NCBI GenBank assembly: GCA_018292915.2
Contig: JACVVK020000394.1
Location: 330,001-394,000, forward strand
DNA: 64,000 bases
Direction: 5' to 3'
Origin: Batillaria attramentaria
Lineage: Eukaryota; Mollusca; Gastropoda; Batillariidae
Shown: in pieces, positions 31,283-42,199 of the stretch
Layout: each line of letters begins with the position of its first letter
How positions within the stretch are numbered: position 1 is the stretch's first letter
Position numbers and translations under genes: made by a program
Notes under the pieces: generated by a model
What the model saw: the letters and a program-made list of their open reading frames with translations, nothing else
The model's database searches: none
What the model was told of the DNA's origin: nothing

Positions 31283-34200
31283 AAGAGGCTGTAATTATTT
31301 TCAATATTTCAGTTATACTGTCATTAAAAGCCAGAGAGGAAGCCAAAGATGAGGAAGCAGGTTGGTGTTTTCCTACATCATTCTAATAAATAGAAATAAT
31401 CTTCGAATTTTTTCTCCATTGATATCGTAGGCTAGGAAAAATCCTGTACAAGGTAGAACCAATTTGATCCTAAATTTTTGTAGAACACAGGCCCCTAATG
31501 GTGTGGTGGTCTCCGTGAATGTTTTCTCTATATGAGCCCAAAAATGGGCTTTTGAGGGTGTGCACAAAGTATGCGTGTTTGCGGGTACAGAAATGCGCAG
31601 AACTCCGCTCTAAATACGATTACTGTTAGACAAGACATGCACTGTTGACATACTCAAATTTTACCCCTATCAGGATAATGCTTCCTGGATAATTGCGGCC
31701 ATTAGTTTCGCCGTTGATTCAAAGGACCCTATAAACCGACTGCATTTGATGCTTGCGCACTTACCAGGTCACTGCAGGTGACATGTATCGCGGAAAACAT
31801 TTACGAACATTGAACAGTTCAGTCAGAAAACGCTTCTTTGGTTTTGTGAAGTTCCCTTGTCATCGCATGTGCAGATAAGTATGAAATAAGATATCCAAGT
31901 GAGAACTTTTGGGGGGATAGATATTTTGGTTTAAACAGATTTATTTTGTTGCACTGAAGGAAGTACATAAAAACAGTTTGAGCATTAACAAGACGTACTT
32001 ATGCTCAAATGGATATTTTGGGGGTGTACTTAGTAGTAGTTGCTGCGTTGTGAGTAGTGAACGGGTTTTCTCAAAGAATAGTGCACACACAAGCATAGTA
32101 TCCCAGTTGTGTCATTTCAAAAGTTCATTGAAATCGCTTTGGTAGTTTTGTCACAAACAGCCATCGAAAGTGCAATCTGCTGAATAATGGCTGAATATGC
32201 GAAATAATGGGAGTAGGGACACTTGCCTGGTTGCTGTGATAAGGTGTATCTGCAAAAACGAGTATAATATGATGCAAATATTCGGGCACATGCTCGGTGT
32301 TTCAGAATTATCTTCCGGAAGTTGTATGAGAGATTCATTGCTTATAGATGGCCGTTAATTGAGGCTGAAAGCGGTGCCTACTAAAGAGCCTGCCATAATT
32401 GCTAGGCTTGATTCACTTTCCTTTTAGACATTTGTCGTGGTGGAAAAGACAATGACAAGTCGTATGAAGAAAGATCCACGATTCCAAACAAGCACGTCTT
32501 CTTTACAGCGGTCATTATTTTTCCCCATTTTTTCCATTTCATTCATTGCATGCTGCGTGTGAAGGGGGGGGGGGGGGCGTTTATATTTTGCTGCTAGTAG
32601 CCACCAGTTTTAACTTATCTTTGTTTTACATATTGGAAAACGTAGAGTGATCCCAGAGGAATGAAAAATGTGTAATGGAAATAATGTAGAGCACAACTAC
32701 AACTCTACAGTAGTAAGTGGCTGAATTCATTTCAAGTGTTATGAGGTATGTTAATCACACGGCAAACATATGTTTTCAAGGTCAAGGTCATCGGCTCGTC
32801 TATTTAGTCCCAAACATTTTACTTCATCGCTCAGAATAAGCATTAGGGTGCTGCTAACCTTCGGAAGTATAACAGCCAGAACTAAAATGACCTGTATTGT
32901 CCCCGTGGTTTGATGAGTTCACAGCATCTTCAGAATAAAAATATAACGGCAAAATCTTCATAACTCAAGCGTGACCTTGACCTTTACTAGAGGTTACCAG
33001 AAAGGCATTCTTATCAATGCATATTAGGCAAATGTTATGCCAAAAGTTGTATTTACAAATTTTCACCCAGTTTCTATGAACTTTACTCCCAAGGTCAAGG
33101 TCACCAAAGTCGTACACAAGAAATCTCATACAAAATTCATTTGTGCTAATTTTGCTTTCCTGGTGCTTGTGACTGCTTGTTGTTTTGCGTTTTTCTAATA
33201 GAGCGATGAAATAAAATGTTTGGGAGTAAACAGACAAACCGATGACCTTGACCTTGAAAACATATGTTTGCCGCGTGATTAACATACGTCATAACACTTG
33301 AAATGAATTCAGCCACTTACTACTGTAGACTTGAGGTTGTGTTCTACATACTTTCCATCACACTTTGCCAGTAATGTACTTCATTCGTAAATTTGAGAAT
33401 GTCCAAAAAGGCAAAATAAACGGCGTTTGTTCCCAAGGAACAACACGTTGAAAATAAAAGAGATTTCACAGATTTACATGTACCTCAAAAACAGGAATTA
33501 ATGAAAATGTCAGACATTTTCTTAGTGCGATACAATTTTTACCGGACGGGTATCTTTAAAATAGTATTTTTGTGATGCTAGACCATTTCCCTAAAACATG
33601 ATGTGCGTATGCCAAGCGTAGCAGCTGCAGGAGCATATTAAGGAACTGATAACCTCAATTAACGGCCATCTATAAGCAATGAATCTCTCCTACAAGTTCC
33701 AGAAGATAATTCTGAAACACCGAGCATGTGCCCGAATATTTGCATCATATTATATTCGTTTTTTGCAAACACATATTATCACAGCAATCAATCACGTGTC
33801 CTTACTTCCATCATTACGCGTAGTCAGCCATTGTTAAACTGATTGCAAGGCTGTTTGTGACCAAAGTACCGAAGCGATTTCAATGAACTTTTGATATACC
33901 ACAATCCGGATACTATTCTTGCGTGGGCACTGCTCTGTGAGAAAAACCGTTCACTACTCACAACGCAGCAACTACTTTAGTAAGTACACCCCCAAAATAT
34001 CGCTACCGAAAAAAGTGCTCACTTGGATATCTTCCATACTAACCTGCACATGCGATGACAAAGGAACTTCGCAAGACCAAAGAAGCGTTTTCTGACTAAA
34101 TTGTTAAATGTTCGTATATGTTTTCCGCGATACATGTCACCTACAGTGACCTGCCAAGTGCACAAGCTTCAAATGCAGCCGGTTTCCAAGGCCCTTTGAA

Positions 34201-35338
34201 TCAACGGCCAAACTAATGGCCGCAATTATCCAGGAAGCGTCATTCTGATTGGGATAAAATTTCAGTATGTCAACAATGTACATGTCTTGTCTAACAGTAA
34301 CAGTGTTTAGACCGGAATTCTGTGCATTTCTGTGCCTGCAAACACGCATACTTTGTGCACACCCTCAAACGCCCATTTATAGGGCTTATATAGTGAAAAT
34401 GGCAAGATGAACGGTGACGCGGACGGAGAAAAAACTCACGGAGACCACCACAGAATTAGGGGGTCTGTGCTCTACTGATATCTGTAATAAAAAAATTAGG
34501 ATTAAATTTGTTCTACGTTCCGCTATATAAAAATCCTAATGATCCTAGCCTATGGGTCAACAGGGCAACAGGACAAATCATGTCTATAAAACAAGACGCC
34601 ACTGGCGTGTACGTTGGGTTCAAGATCAATGTATTCAGTGTATGACTGATTTGAAAATTACCTTCATCCGTTTTTCTTATGGGAACTGTCAAAACATCTG
34701 GTTCATGTGCTGAGACAATTCGCTGCCCGCACATGTTTTATGCTTGAACAGCTGCCACACATGTATCATCACTTCTCATTTAAAGTCGTATGAGTCGTGC
34801 AGACATACATTACATGCTCACTTTTTGCTGAGGAGCGTTCACAATAAGCAGTTACGTTTTACTGTTTACACGTTCAGCGTGATACACACACAATGGTATG
34901 ACTGATGTCACTGAAATCATTAGTTTTATATATTAAAAAGCTGAAAATACACACAATCTAGACATTCGGTATTGAAAGAGACGGCACTGGCGTCGATTTC
35001 AATAGAGACTAGGCGTTCTTTCTTAAATTTTACGATTTGGAACCTTCACCCAAACAATTCCCCGACAAATCGTATATCTCAGAATTTCACCACTCCCGCT
35101 CATTCTTTTAAAACTTTTTTCGCCTTTTAAATTTGTCAATGTTTTGCTTTAACAACACCAAAATATGTATGTGTCTGACATCTGCTATTACTGATGTGCC
35201 GACATTGATATACGGGTAAGTGGCGCATGATCTGTTAAGGCCAACGAACCTGATCGACAATCCTGAGAAGAATTCTCAGTTCAACTAAAAAAATACCCCC
35301 CCCCCCAAAAAAAAAAAAAAAAAAAGAGAGAGAGAAAA

Positions 35339-35369
<31 letters not shown>

Positions 35370-35476
35370 CAATGAAAACGACAATGATCCTTTATTTATC
35401 AACGGTAAAGCAATTGGCACAATTACCATTTTCAAACTTGCCGTTGCTACTCTAAATTACAAAAGAAAGAAAGAAG

Positions 35477-35513
<37 letters not shown>

Positions 35514-38500
35514 TCAAGTGGAATGTGCAACTGAAAATTGAAAACATTACAATATTGATTTGTGCGTATTATCATTAATGTGTTGTGTGTCTAACTTTGG
35601 TTGCTTTTTCATGCTGCAGCACTGAAGGAATACAATGTGCAAATGCTTGCAGACGGACTCCATCCATGTGAGTACAATACAAGGGCTGTTCCAGAAGTCC
35701 TGTCAAATGCACTGTGAATTAGACAGCACTGGACCTACAGCGATCAGACGCCCACACGTTATTGACTTATTTCTTTACTAGCCATGTGCATTGTTTGCCG
35801 CCTGCTTTACATTCTAAAAAAAGTATTTTGAAATATGTTCAGTAGTAAGCTCTAAATAAATGAGAGCGTTTAAAAGGTCCCTCATGAACATACGAACATT
35901 CGGTATATTTTCAAGACCGAGATATAGTCGAATAATTGGATATCTTTCCCCTGGAGGAACGAATTTTGAAAGCAACTTTACCAGCATTTCCTTGCAGCAC
36001 TGTCTATAAATCATCAGCATTAAGCATACGTTTTGTTGTTTCAAAATTAGAAGTTATTCAGCATTGTGGTTTATACACATATATTTCTCCTTTCAGATGT
36101 ACCGAACGACAGTAAGGCAAAGTTGGAACTTGAAATTACTGATCCATTTTTCCATACCGACATATTTCAGCGTAAGTACATTGACTTGGCGCAGTAGGAG
36201 ATGAAAAGAAAATGTACAAACACAAACTTACAAAGAGCGTTTTATCTCAGAAAGGAAAGCTCAAAGCGTCAGAATGTATTACAAAGCTTGATGGCAAACT
36301 CATTACCGTCGTGCAGATCGTGCAGACAAGCCGTCACAAAGCAACCCTATATTATTTCAGAAGTTTAATAGCGAAGCCCAACCTACCCTATCGCAGTAAC
36401 CACTATTTAACAACAGTGTAACGCAAGAAAAAAATAGAAAAATAAAAAATGAGCAACTGCATCCAACATCTTCCCCCTCCCCTCTCCCTCACCCATTCCA
36501 TTCCTGAAAAGAAAGGTAAAACCTGCATATATTCGTATCTATGTCAGTCAAGACATTTAGACTGAAGTTCGGTTGTACATGGTTTTTCTGATTCAGATGG
36601 GGTATTCAGCATTGCGTTATTCAAATCTGCAAATGCCAGTGACTACCAACCATTTCTTCGTGTCATCGAAGAGTGGTCGGACAAAAAACTCTGCAGTGTT
36701 TGGCTTTCCGATTCATTACCGGCAGACCTCAACTTACCAATGGACACGAAAACACCAGACTGCAAGTTGGTGCAAATGTTTGTTCTTTGTGAAGATGAAC
36801 CGTCAATACTGTTATCTGTATACCAGACGGATGCAGGTCCCCAAGCAAGAGAAAAGGAAATCATGGAATTTACAGCCAAGACTGCCAGACAACTTACGTT
36901 TTTCCTCCATCGATACTGTTATTGCGACTTTTTGATCTTACCGTGTACGATATCACAAAGTTCGTTCACGGTCGAAGGGATTGCAAAGGAAGTGAAAGAA
37001 CAGCAGGATTTCTCTCGCTCCTACTATTTTGGACCAAAGCAACTGACAACAGACGACTATGAGAAGCTGAGGAAAGCAGCCACAGTTCTGTCAAGCACGT
37101 CGTATGTCCCTTGCTTTCTCTCCATGACAGAAGACTCTGAACACTTTGAATCTGTCTCAGAGACACAGAAAGAAGTAAGTTTGTGTATATTTGTCTCCAA
37201 CAATCTAACGTGTTTTGTTAGAAATTCCTGGTAGTGAAAGAGAATCCGAAAAATGAGATGTTTTAACGTCTAGGGCACTCCCACCAAAATTCGTTTCTTT
37301 CTGTGAAACGGGTTAAAGGGCACCTTAAAGCTTATGGTGACAATTTAAGAAGCCAGTGTGTAATCGTCTTTCTCATCCGTCCATGTCAGTTGGTTTGAGG
37401 TTTCACGCCTCTCAACAGTGACGTGTTTACGTTTAGTGGTGCTAGACGGGAATCCGAAGATAGCAATACAGTGCAGCCCAAGCCGTGCAGTCCAGTTCAC
37501 GTTCTATGGGATTATCTATCCTGGTTTCCTCTCTTCATAATCACCAAGCAATATTCTCATTTTAAAGTTAGGAAACTTGCAACCTATAAACGTAGCTTGA
37601 ATGGTTGACCGCATGACGAGATATATTTACAAGTGCCTCTACGTGTATCTTAAGAAGTTGTACATTTAAATTGTGATTCAATAAACCAGACAAAATTAAA
37701 CAGGGAATCATCCATTTTCCTGGATGTCAGCTAATTCATTCAGTTTTAACTCACCAAAATTACTGTTTCCATCTTTTAGAATGCATCTTTAGGACAAAAA
37801 AAAATTTACTACGCGTTTGCGAAGCATTTTCAATTACACGTTCTCAGCTTACATAATGTGTATCGGTGGTCAAACATAATATCTTGAGAGGCAAATGTTC
37901 TGCACGTCTGTTTAAAACGAAACTCACAAAAATCAACCTAAACTTTATGATTTAAGGCCATCTCTCAGCAAAGCAAATGCGAAAGCAACAGTTTTACAGA
38001 GGAAATCAAGCATTCCGTGTAACTGCCCCTACCCAATGGAACAACAAACATTCAGATAGGTGAAAATTCTGTATCTGGTGTGATCCCCTGTTCGAACCAA
38101 GGCGTTCCCGATGTCCTGTAGGCACGGACGTCACCAAAAATGCAAAATGTCACATAAGATTGTGTTCCTAGGCTCCTGAAAGGCAGTAATCAGATCCTAG
38201 CGTCTTTTGGGATTTGTGGCGATACCCCTGCAATACGCGGCAGAAAACGTATGCCACATGCTCTATACTGCTCTTGTCAGGTAAACGTAGGGTACTGCAT
38301 ATAACGGACGAGATTTTGCGTCCAAGAATGTTGATCCGCAAAACTGTTGCCTTTTAGTATACTAATCTTATTTTCTGTGCTTTTCTAGGACTGGCTTCTC
38401 CTGCTTGATTCGGAGTGGCGGAAGTTACTGTCTCTGTTAGTTGAGACGATTTCCCGAGGAAAGGACAGTTTGTATCTTACATACACAAAAAGATCTAAGG

Positions 38501-39891
38501 ACAAATTGACGGCTGCAGCTATTGAGGCTGCCAGACGACTAAGCTTCCAGAATGAAGTGGAGATTGTCACCAACGATTCGACGATTCTGTCTTGTGTTCA
38601 GTGAGTCTTTCTGGTGGTTGAGATTATTATATCTGGAATGTCCAGAGAACATTGCTCTAGTGGCGAGATTTTTGTGACGATCACGCACACACGTGTATGT
38701 GTGTGTGTGTGTGCGGGATGGGGGGTCGGGGAGGGGGGGGGCGTAGGGGGGTCGGGGAGGGGGTATCTTGCTCACTATTGTATCCAGAATATTTTTGGGG
38801 TTGCTGCTAGAAACACAACCAGTAAGGTACACAATTTAGCAGGGGATAGATGTGAGATTAAGAGAAAGACAGACAGACAGACGGTTAGACGGACAGACAC
38901 AAAGACAGAGCGAGAGACAGAGAGAGAAAATTGCAACCAGGTCGCATGTTTACCATTTGACGTGTTTGTTATTTGTTTTTTTTTCTTCATATAACGGTAC
39001 ATACGTAAAGATCTGCTTTCCACCAGAAAACTTGTTGACCAGACAAAGGGGGAATTCAAGGGCAGCGTAAGACTGAAGCTAAAGCTAAGGGATGTGCAGT
39101 TGACAAGTAAACCACCTGTGGCGTCCGCACATCATCTGGAACCGAGCACTGAATCTGCTGCAACACCATCTGAGAAGGGTGAGTGAAACGATCCAGAAGA
39201 AAGGCGAAGAAAGAATAGGCGATGTTTTCGCAAATCACCTAAACTCCTAAATCCCACTTCTAAACATAGAGAACCACAACGAAAATGTATTAAATGAAGC
39301 GTTCGTTTCGTTTTCTTGTTGCGCGGCGATTCTGTGCTACACGCAAACTTTTAAACAGAAAAAAATTAATTATCATTGGATAACTTTGGGAATAGCTTCT
39401 CTTGTGGATGATTTATCCGGCTGTGCCTTTAACCTCAGGTCCTACAGACCAGGACAGGTATTCATGAAGCTAAGATAAGCGCATTCAGATTTGCACAGGC
39501 GTATAAGAAACTAAATTTCTCTTTCATGAAGCGAGTTTAAATCTAAACGCGCATCTACAAACCTGTAAAAATTATGCTGTCAGACTGGGCCCTATAACCA
39601 GCTACACGGGCGGATAGAAACAGCTACCTTCATGTACAGAGGCCAGCTTTTCTTTAGCAACAGGCCACCTAACAAAATCCATGAATTCAGCGCAAAAATC
39701 TGGCCGCGCAGATACTAAACTTTAAATTTATTCGTTCTTGGTTGAATTTACTGCGATTGCAATTTGTCTCTACAGTGTCATCTTCACATTCAATGTTGTT
39801 GGTCAAACTCGTTAAACAAGACAGCACGCAGTGGTTTGGAATGGAGCTACTTCTTTTCGCGGTGTCGGTGGGAATGGTCTGTCAAAAATGA
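23391..39891 (+). CDS. Unrecognised 11-exon gene, 449 aa
   Basis: Exons: 23391-23400, 23826-23881, 25688-25707, 25969-26003, 31313-31360, 35620-35667, 36097-36171, 36597-37174, 38389-38600, 39027-39178, 39776-39891. Every junction is GT-AG, most donors are GTAAGT or GTGAGT, every phase agrees, and the total is 1,350 nt including TGA. An in-frame stop at 23322 and no earlier ATG support the start. The N-terminus has a Cys pair followed by His (CTICNH). Residues about 47-66 are charged and probably helical. Exon 8 encodes the main domain (FSIALFKSANASDYQPFLRV, YYFGPKQLTTDDYEKL). The last exon has a hydrophobic stretch, WFGMELLLFAVSVGMVC, possibly a tail anchor. I do not recognise the family. 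The first exon is the weakest call because only ten coding bases support it. Confidence 0.62.
24038..25326 (+). pseudogene. LINE 3' fragment in intron 2
   Basis: Frameshifted C-terminal coding sequence of a non-LTR retrotransposon. It ends in a zinc-knuckle-like CTKCNAGAIGDEFH segment that matches the LINE at 42200-44501 (CRKCDMTAVGDEFH). A TTG-rich 3' UTR follows, ending ataaacttgacttgac. A stop interrupts the frame near 24214. Confidence 0.7.
24967..25062. repeat. (GGT)n and (GT)n microsatellite
   Basis: Compound simple repeat in the 3' UTR of the LINE fragment. Confidence 0.9.
25571..25655. repeat. (CT)n(CA)n microsatellite
   Basis: Compound dinucleotide run ending 32 bases before the 20-nt exon 3 of the 11-exon gene. 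Confidence 0.9.
25805..25866. repeat. (GT)n microsatellite
   Basis: Lies between exons 3 and 4 of the 11-exon gene. Confidence 0.95.
26735..30023 (+). mobile_element. Complete RTE-type LINE with target-site duplication
   Basis: A 3,289-bp insertion is flanked by a perfect 11-bp direct repeat, ATGCACATTTT, at 26724-26734 and 30024-30034. It has a short 5' UTR, one uninterrupted ORF and a tiny TAAGTAAGT tail; the stop codon lies inside the tail, two bases from the 3' end. Single-ORF organisation and a short 3' microsatellite are RTE features. It sits in intron 4 of the 11-exon gene, in the sense direction. Confidence 0.9.
26902..30021 (+). CDS. RTE endonuclease / reverse transcriptase, intact
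   Basis: 1,039 codons without interruption. The N-terminal half is an apurinic-type endonuclease: ATWNIRTMYE, LSETRW, MGDFNAKIG and SSDHHLLATTLRL. The reverse transcriptase follows: NGKAAGPDEIPAEAIK, GFRRNRSCADQI, FIDYEKAFDSVDREALWK, TGVRQGCLLSPFLF and the catalytic FADD (DDLDFADDLALLSH). The C-terminus ends in the basic RTE-like segment GKRKRGRPRNSWRRD. It copies its own RNA at a nicked chromosomal target. The first Met is plausible, but the endonuclease may begin at a later one. All key motifs are present, so this copy could be active. Confidence 0.92.
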   Translation: MRRVNSPTCKKHNVTEASTATNQNIHLGKEGSPSRRPMTHCSESRKEAARPTPLLTPRTTTRVATWNIRTMYEVGRTIQVAREMKNYKIGVLGLSETRWLQTGQLRFSSGEQLLYSGHTEDGAPHTEGVALMLAPEAQRALIGWEPVNSRIITAKFITKKKDIKLNIIQCYAPTNDAEEEKKDDFYQQLQTVIDRGGAKDMTILMGDFNAKIGSDNTGYENTMGTHGLGQMNENGERFADFCALNQLVIGGSIFPHKRIHKATWRSPDHVTENQIDHICISRKFRRSWRDVRVMRGADVSSDHHLLATTLRLRLKRHTNANNTRTRYNVGLLRNTETQAAFRISLSNRFQPLQDLIEDSGMDIETQWEHSKKLWHDTCEEVLGKRKTQHKEWISADTIQKLEVRKKKKTALNTSRTRRAKAKAQEEYTAADREVKRSTRKDKRDYIDDLANQAEEAAGQGNLKDLYQVTKKLAGKFQQTDKPVKDKNGHPLTTTEEQLKRWAEHFRELLNRPIPETPPDIPPAETELPINCDKPSKAEIRKAIMTLRNGKAAGPDEIPAEAIKADTETAVNMLHSLFSKIWEKEEVPAQWKEGIVIKLPKKGDLRDCSNYRGIMLLSVPGKVLNRILLERMREAVDPMLRDQQAGFRRNRSCADQIASLRIIVEQSLEWNSPLYINFIDYEKAFDSVDREALWKLLRHYGVPGKIISLIQCTYKDMSCRIAHAGQLSENFEVKTGVRQGCLLSPFLFLLVIDWIMKTTTTGRKNGIQWTLWTQLDDLDFADDLALLSHSHSQMQDKTTCLEATSAGTGLKINRRKTELMKINTTANTLVTVGGESIREVESFVYLGSVVDGQGGTDRDVTARIGKARAAMVMLKNIWASKVVSIRTKLRIFNSNVKSVLLYGCETWRTTKTMQQKIQTFLNTCLRRIFNIRWPEKIRNEELWERAGQEPAAKQILRRKWGWIGHTLRKPASSTTRQALTWNPQGKRKRGRPRNSWRRDTEAELCKQGTNWTGVARIAQNRVRWRRVVDGLCSMWSQGPK
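31233..31280. repeat. (GT)n microsatellite
   Basis: Ends 32 bases before exon 5 of the 11-exon gene. Confidence 0.9.
31429..34553. mobile_element. Giant imperfect palindrome in intron 5
   Basis: Left arm about 31429-32835 and right arm about 33200-34553 are inverted copies around a spacer of about 370 bp. Matching blocks include taggctagga, the end of each arm near cctcaattaacggccat, and aacatatgtttgc near the centre. The stretch 32360-32700 aligns less well. Both arms keep an open segment with the shared motif ASWIIAAIS (plus strand near 31680, minus strand near 34240). TGACCTTGACCTT-type motifs sit at both inner ends. It looks like a long-inverted-repeat transposon derivative; no transposase is recognised. 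Confidence 0.7.
35290..35511. repeat. Poly-C/A and (GA)n tracts
   Basis: Two GA runs (35340-35369, 35480-35511) flank a short unique stretch upstream of exon 6 of the 11-exon gene. Confidence 0.85.
37880..38335 (+). repeat. Dispersed repeat, copy 1 (intron 8)
   Basis: Matches 54170-54650 in the same orientation, with shared blocks such as ggccatctctcagcaaa, ctgtatctggtgtgatc and ggcagtaatcaga. No ORF or terminal repeats recognised. Confidence 0.7.
38715..38764 (+). other. Potential G-quadruplex tract
   Basis: Several runs of five or more G separated by one to three bases, with gggggtcggggaggggg present twice. It lies in intron 9 of the 11-exon gene, on the transcript-sense strand. Confidence 0.65.
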
Positions 39892-40246
39892 GCACTTGGA
39901 TCACTGAACTGGATTTTCCAAAAGAAAAGAAAATGCTCGTTGTATAAACAGCTTACATGATTAGTTCTCGTTGTTTACTGTGAGGTAGCTACGCAAACAA
40001 TCGAACCATCGAGGGGTTATTCTTTCTCCGTAAACCACGAGAACTCATTATGCAAGCACTATATATATTGCGCACAATCTTAGCGCGTAAGACACACTTT
40101 CTGAGGCGCATTTCGTCTTCTTGGTGTTTAAATTGAGGTGTTTTTTTTTTTAAAGGTCTTTCTTTTTCAAAAGCGTCATAGGGATGAAAAATGTGGCTAA
40201 AAACTCTGATTCTGCTCACGTTTGGTTATGGTAATCCAACATTTGA

Positions 40247-40252
40247 AATAAA
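40247..40252 (+). terminator. Candidate poly(A) signal of the 11-exon gene
   Basis: AATAAA 356 bases after the TGA. It is the first canonical hexamer I found downstream. Confidence 0.5.
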
Positions 40253-40851
40253 CCTGGCCTTTGAGACCAGAGATCAAGGTCACAGCCGGATAAATCACAA
40301 AAGAAGTTAACGTGTCGACAATCAATAATTACCACAAAGCAGTTCAGCCGATTTAGAATAATAGTAAAATTATGTTTACATGTGTGCTAGTATCTGTAAT
40401 TTGAACATATTATACCCCTTTATCTTATAATCATTTCAAATGAAATTGTTATTTTCACCAACACCAGTAGCAGCAACTGATTTGCAAAATAAGAATATTT
40501 AAAAACACTTTAAAATTCGCTTGGATCAAGATTTTATAGTGCATTTGGTAATTCAGTCGCCAACGGTTTTCGCCGATAACTTTATTATGGAGCCTTTTTT
40601 TAGCTTGCGTTTTCACGTTGAAACGGAGAAACTGAGAGCCCCGACTGTCATGAAATATGAAGTCACTAGGCCAGTATCAACTGTTTCTCTTTGATAGAGT
40701 ATACGAAGGCACCTCCATAAAAAGTTATCGCCGAAAACCGTTGAGCTTCAGTAAAGTATCGGAATCAGCCTAAAATATATCTCCCCAAAGTGACAATGAC
40801 GTAAAAGGTAATCACGCGCAGTAAATGACCTATGCTCCTAATACCTTTCAC
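40253..40851. other. No gene seen
   Basis: AT-rich spacer between the likely 3' end of the 11-exon gene and a SINE. Confidence 0.45.
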
Positions 40852-40862
40852 AAGACAGCAAG

Positions 40863-41048
40863 GGGAGCCGGGGTGGCCGAATGGTAGAGCGTTGGACTTC
40901 TAATGCTCGGGTCGTGAGTTAGTGTCCCGGCTGGGGCCAAATATTTGTGCTGGCTTTTTCATCGTTGCCCCGTCTTTGATATCACACGTATGTGGTGGAA
41001 AAGGACGTTAAACCCCCCAAAACCCTCCCGCCCACTCACAATTTTTTT
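40863..41048 (+). mobile_element. SINE (family B), near full length
   Basis: tRNA-like head GGTGGCCGAATGGTAGAGCG (A box), a damaged B box (gtgagttagtgtcccgg), the family core and a T-rich end. The 11-bp target-site duplication AAGACAGCAAG lies at 40852-40862 and 41049-41059. Confidence 0.88.
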
Positions 41049-41375
41049 AAGACAGCAAGAAACAGTGACGTCAAAATATTAGTTAAGAATTGAGACGCTG
41101 AATTTGCCACACAGTGTTTGTTTTAATGCACCCTTTCCGACGTTTTTCGCATGTTCTAATGCATATCGTTACTTTCTCTGAGACATGTCGATTGGTGATA
41201 ATTTTTGCACATTTCACAGAACCAGGGTTCAAATGACGCAGATACCTCACTAAGGTTCTCTGAAACAGAGAACTAATAACAGACATGATATATAATTATG
41301 TGATTTTAAGAAAGAGAAAAGAAATTTGTCTTACCTTTTTTTTTTTGGTTTGTTTCATTTATCACACAGTCATAA

Positions 41376-41501
41376 TAATAATAATAATAATAGGGCGCCT
41401 ATCCCCGGGAGGCGAGCTCTAGGCGCCTTACATTCTAAAACCGAAGTTAAAAAAAATAATCACTCAGTGTACACTACGTAAGTACAACTAAAAAGTAAAA
41501 G

Positions 41502-41564
<63 letters not shown>

Positions 41565-42050
41565 CCCGACTGAGTAGAAATGATAAAGGATAGACAGAGA
41601 CAAAAAACCAAGAACAAGTACCAGTGATAAAACCCAAAACAAAAGGATAGACTGGAATGAGCCAGATAAAACCTTAAAAGATAGCAGTGGTGAGGAGGTG
41701 AATGTAAGACATTAAAAATGGGACCTTGCGCATTTTGAGGTCACAGCTCATTGGTATGATCGCGCAGATCAGTCCAGATACTTTAAAAGCAAGTGTGTCT
41801 TAAGATTAGATTTAAAAGACGACAGTGTAGGACAATCTCTGAGGGGCTTTGGTAAAGTATTCCATGTAGCAGGACCAGAGTAAGAAAAGGAACGTTTCCC
41901 AAAACTGCTTAGATTAAAGCAAGGGACACAGAGGTGCCCAGCTTCCTGGGAGCGCAGGGATCGGGTAGGAACGTATGGAGTGAGGAGCTCAGCAAGGTCA
42001 GAAGGTGTGTTAGACTGCAGAGTGCGGATAGAACTGATCAGTAGAAAACT
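41376..42050 (-). pseudogene. L2-type LINE 3' fragment
   Basis: On the minus strand an open stretch ends at the stop 41771-41769 and includes RSFSYSGPATWNTLPKPLR and FKSNLKTHL. These match the C-terminal end of L2/CR1-group reverse transcriptases. The 3' UTR continues through a (GT)n run to an aaggcgcc hairpin and an (ATT)n tail near 41376. It is truncated at its 5' end. Confidence 0.75.
41507..41564. repeat. (CA)n microsatellite
   Basis: Inside the 3' UTR of the L2-type fragment. Confidence 0.95.
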
Positions 42051-42199
42051 AGTGAAATCACATGTTGGTCAGCTGCATTTAACACTTGCCATTCGTGCGC
42101 AAGGGAGTACCCTTATGCTAAGAGCTTTAAATAACTCTGGTGCACCATAACTGACTCTTTAGGAATCAACGTGTGGGAGGGGGTCAAAAGGTTACAAGA

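Noticed and set aside
32965..33285. 106-codon minus-strand ORF
   Set aside because: It spans the spacer and inner arm of the giant palindrome and contains the nuclear-receptor-motif sequence; it has no protein-like features.
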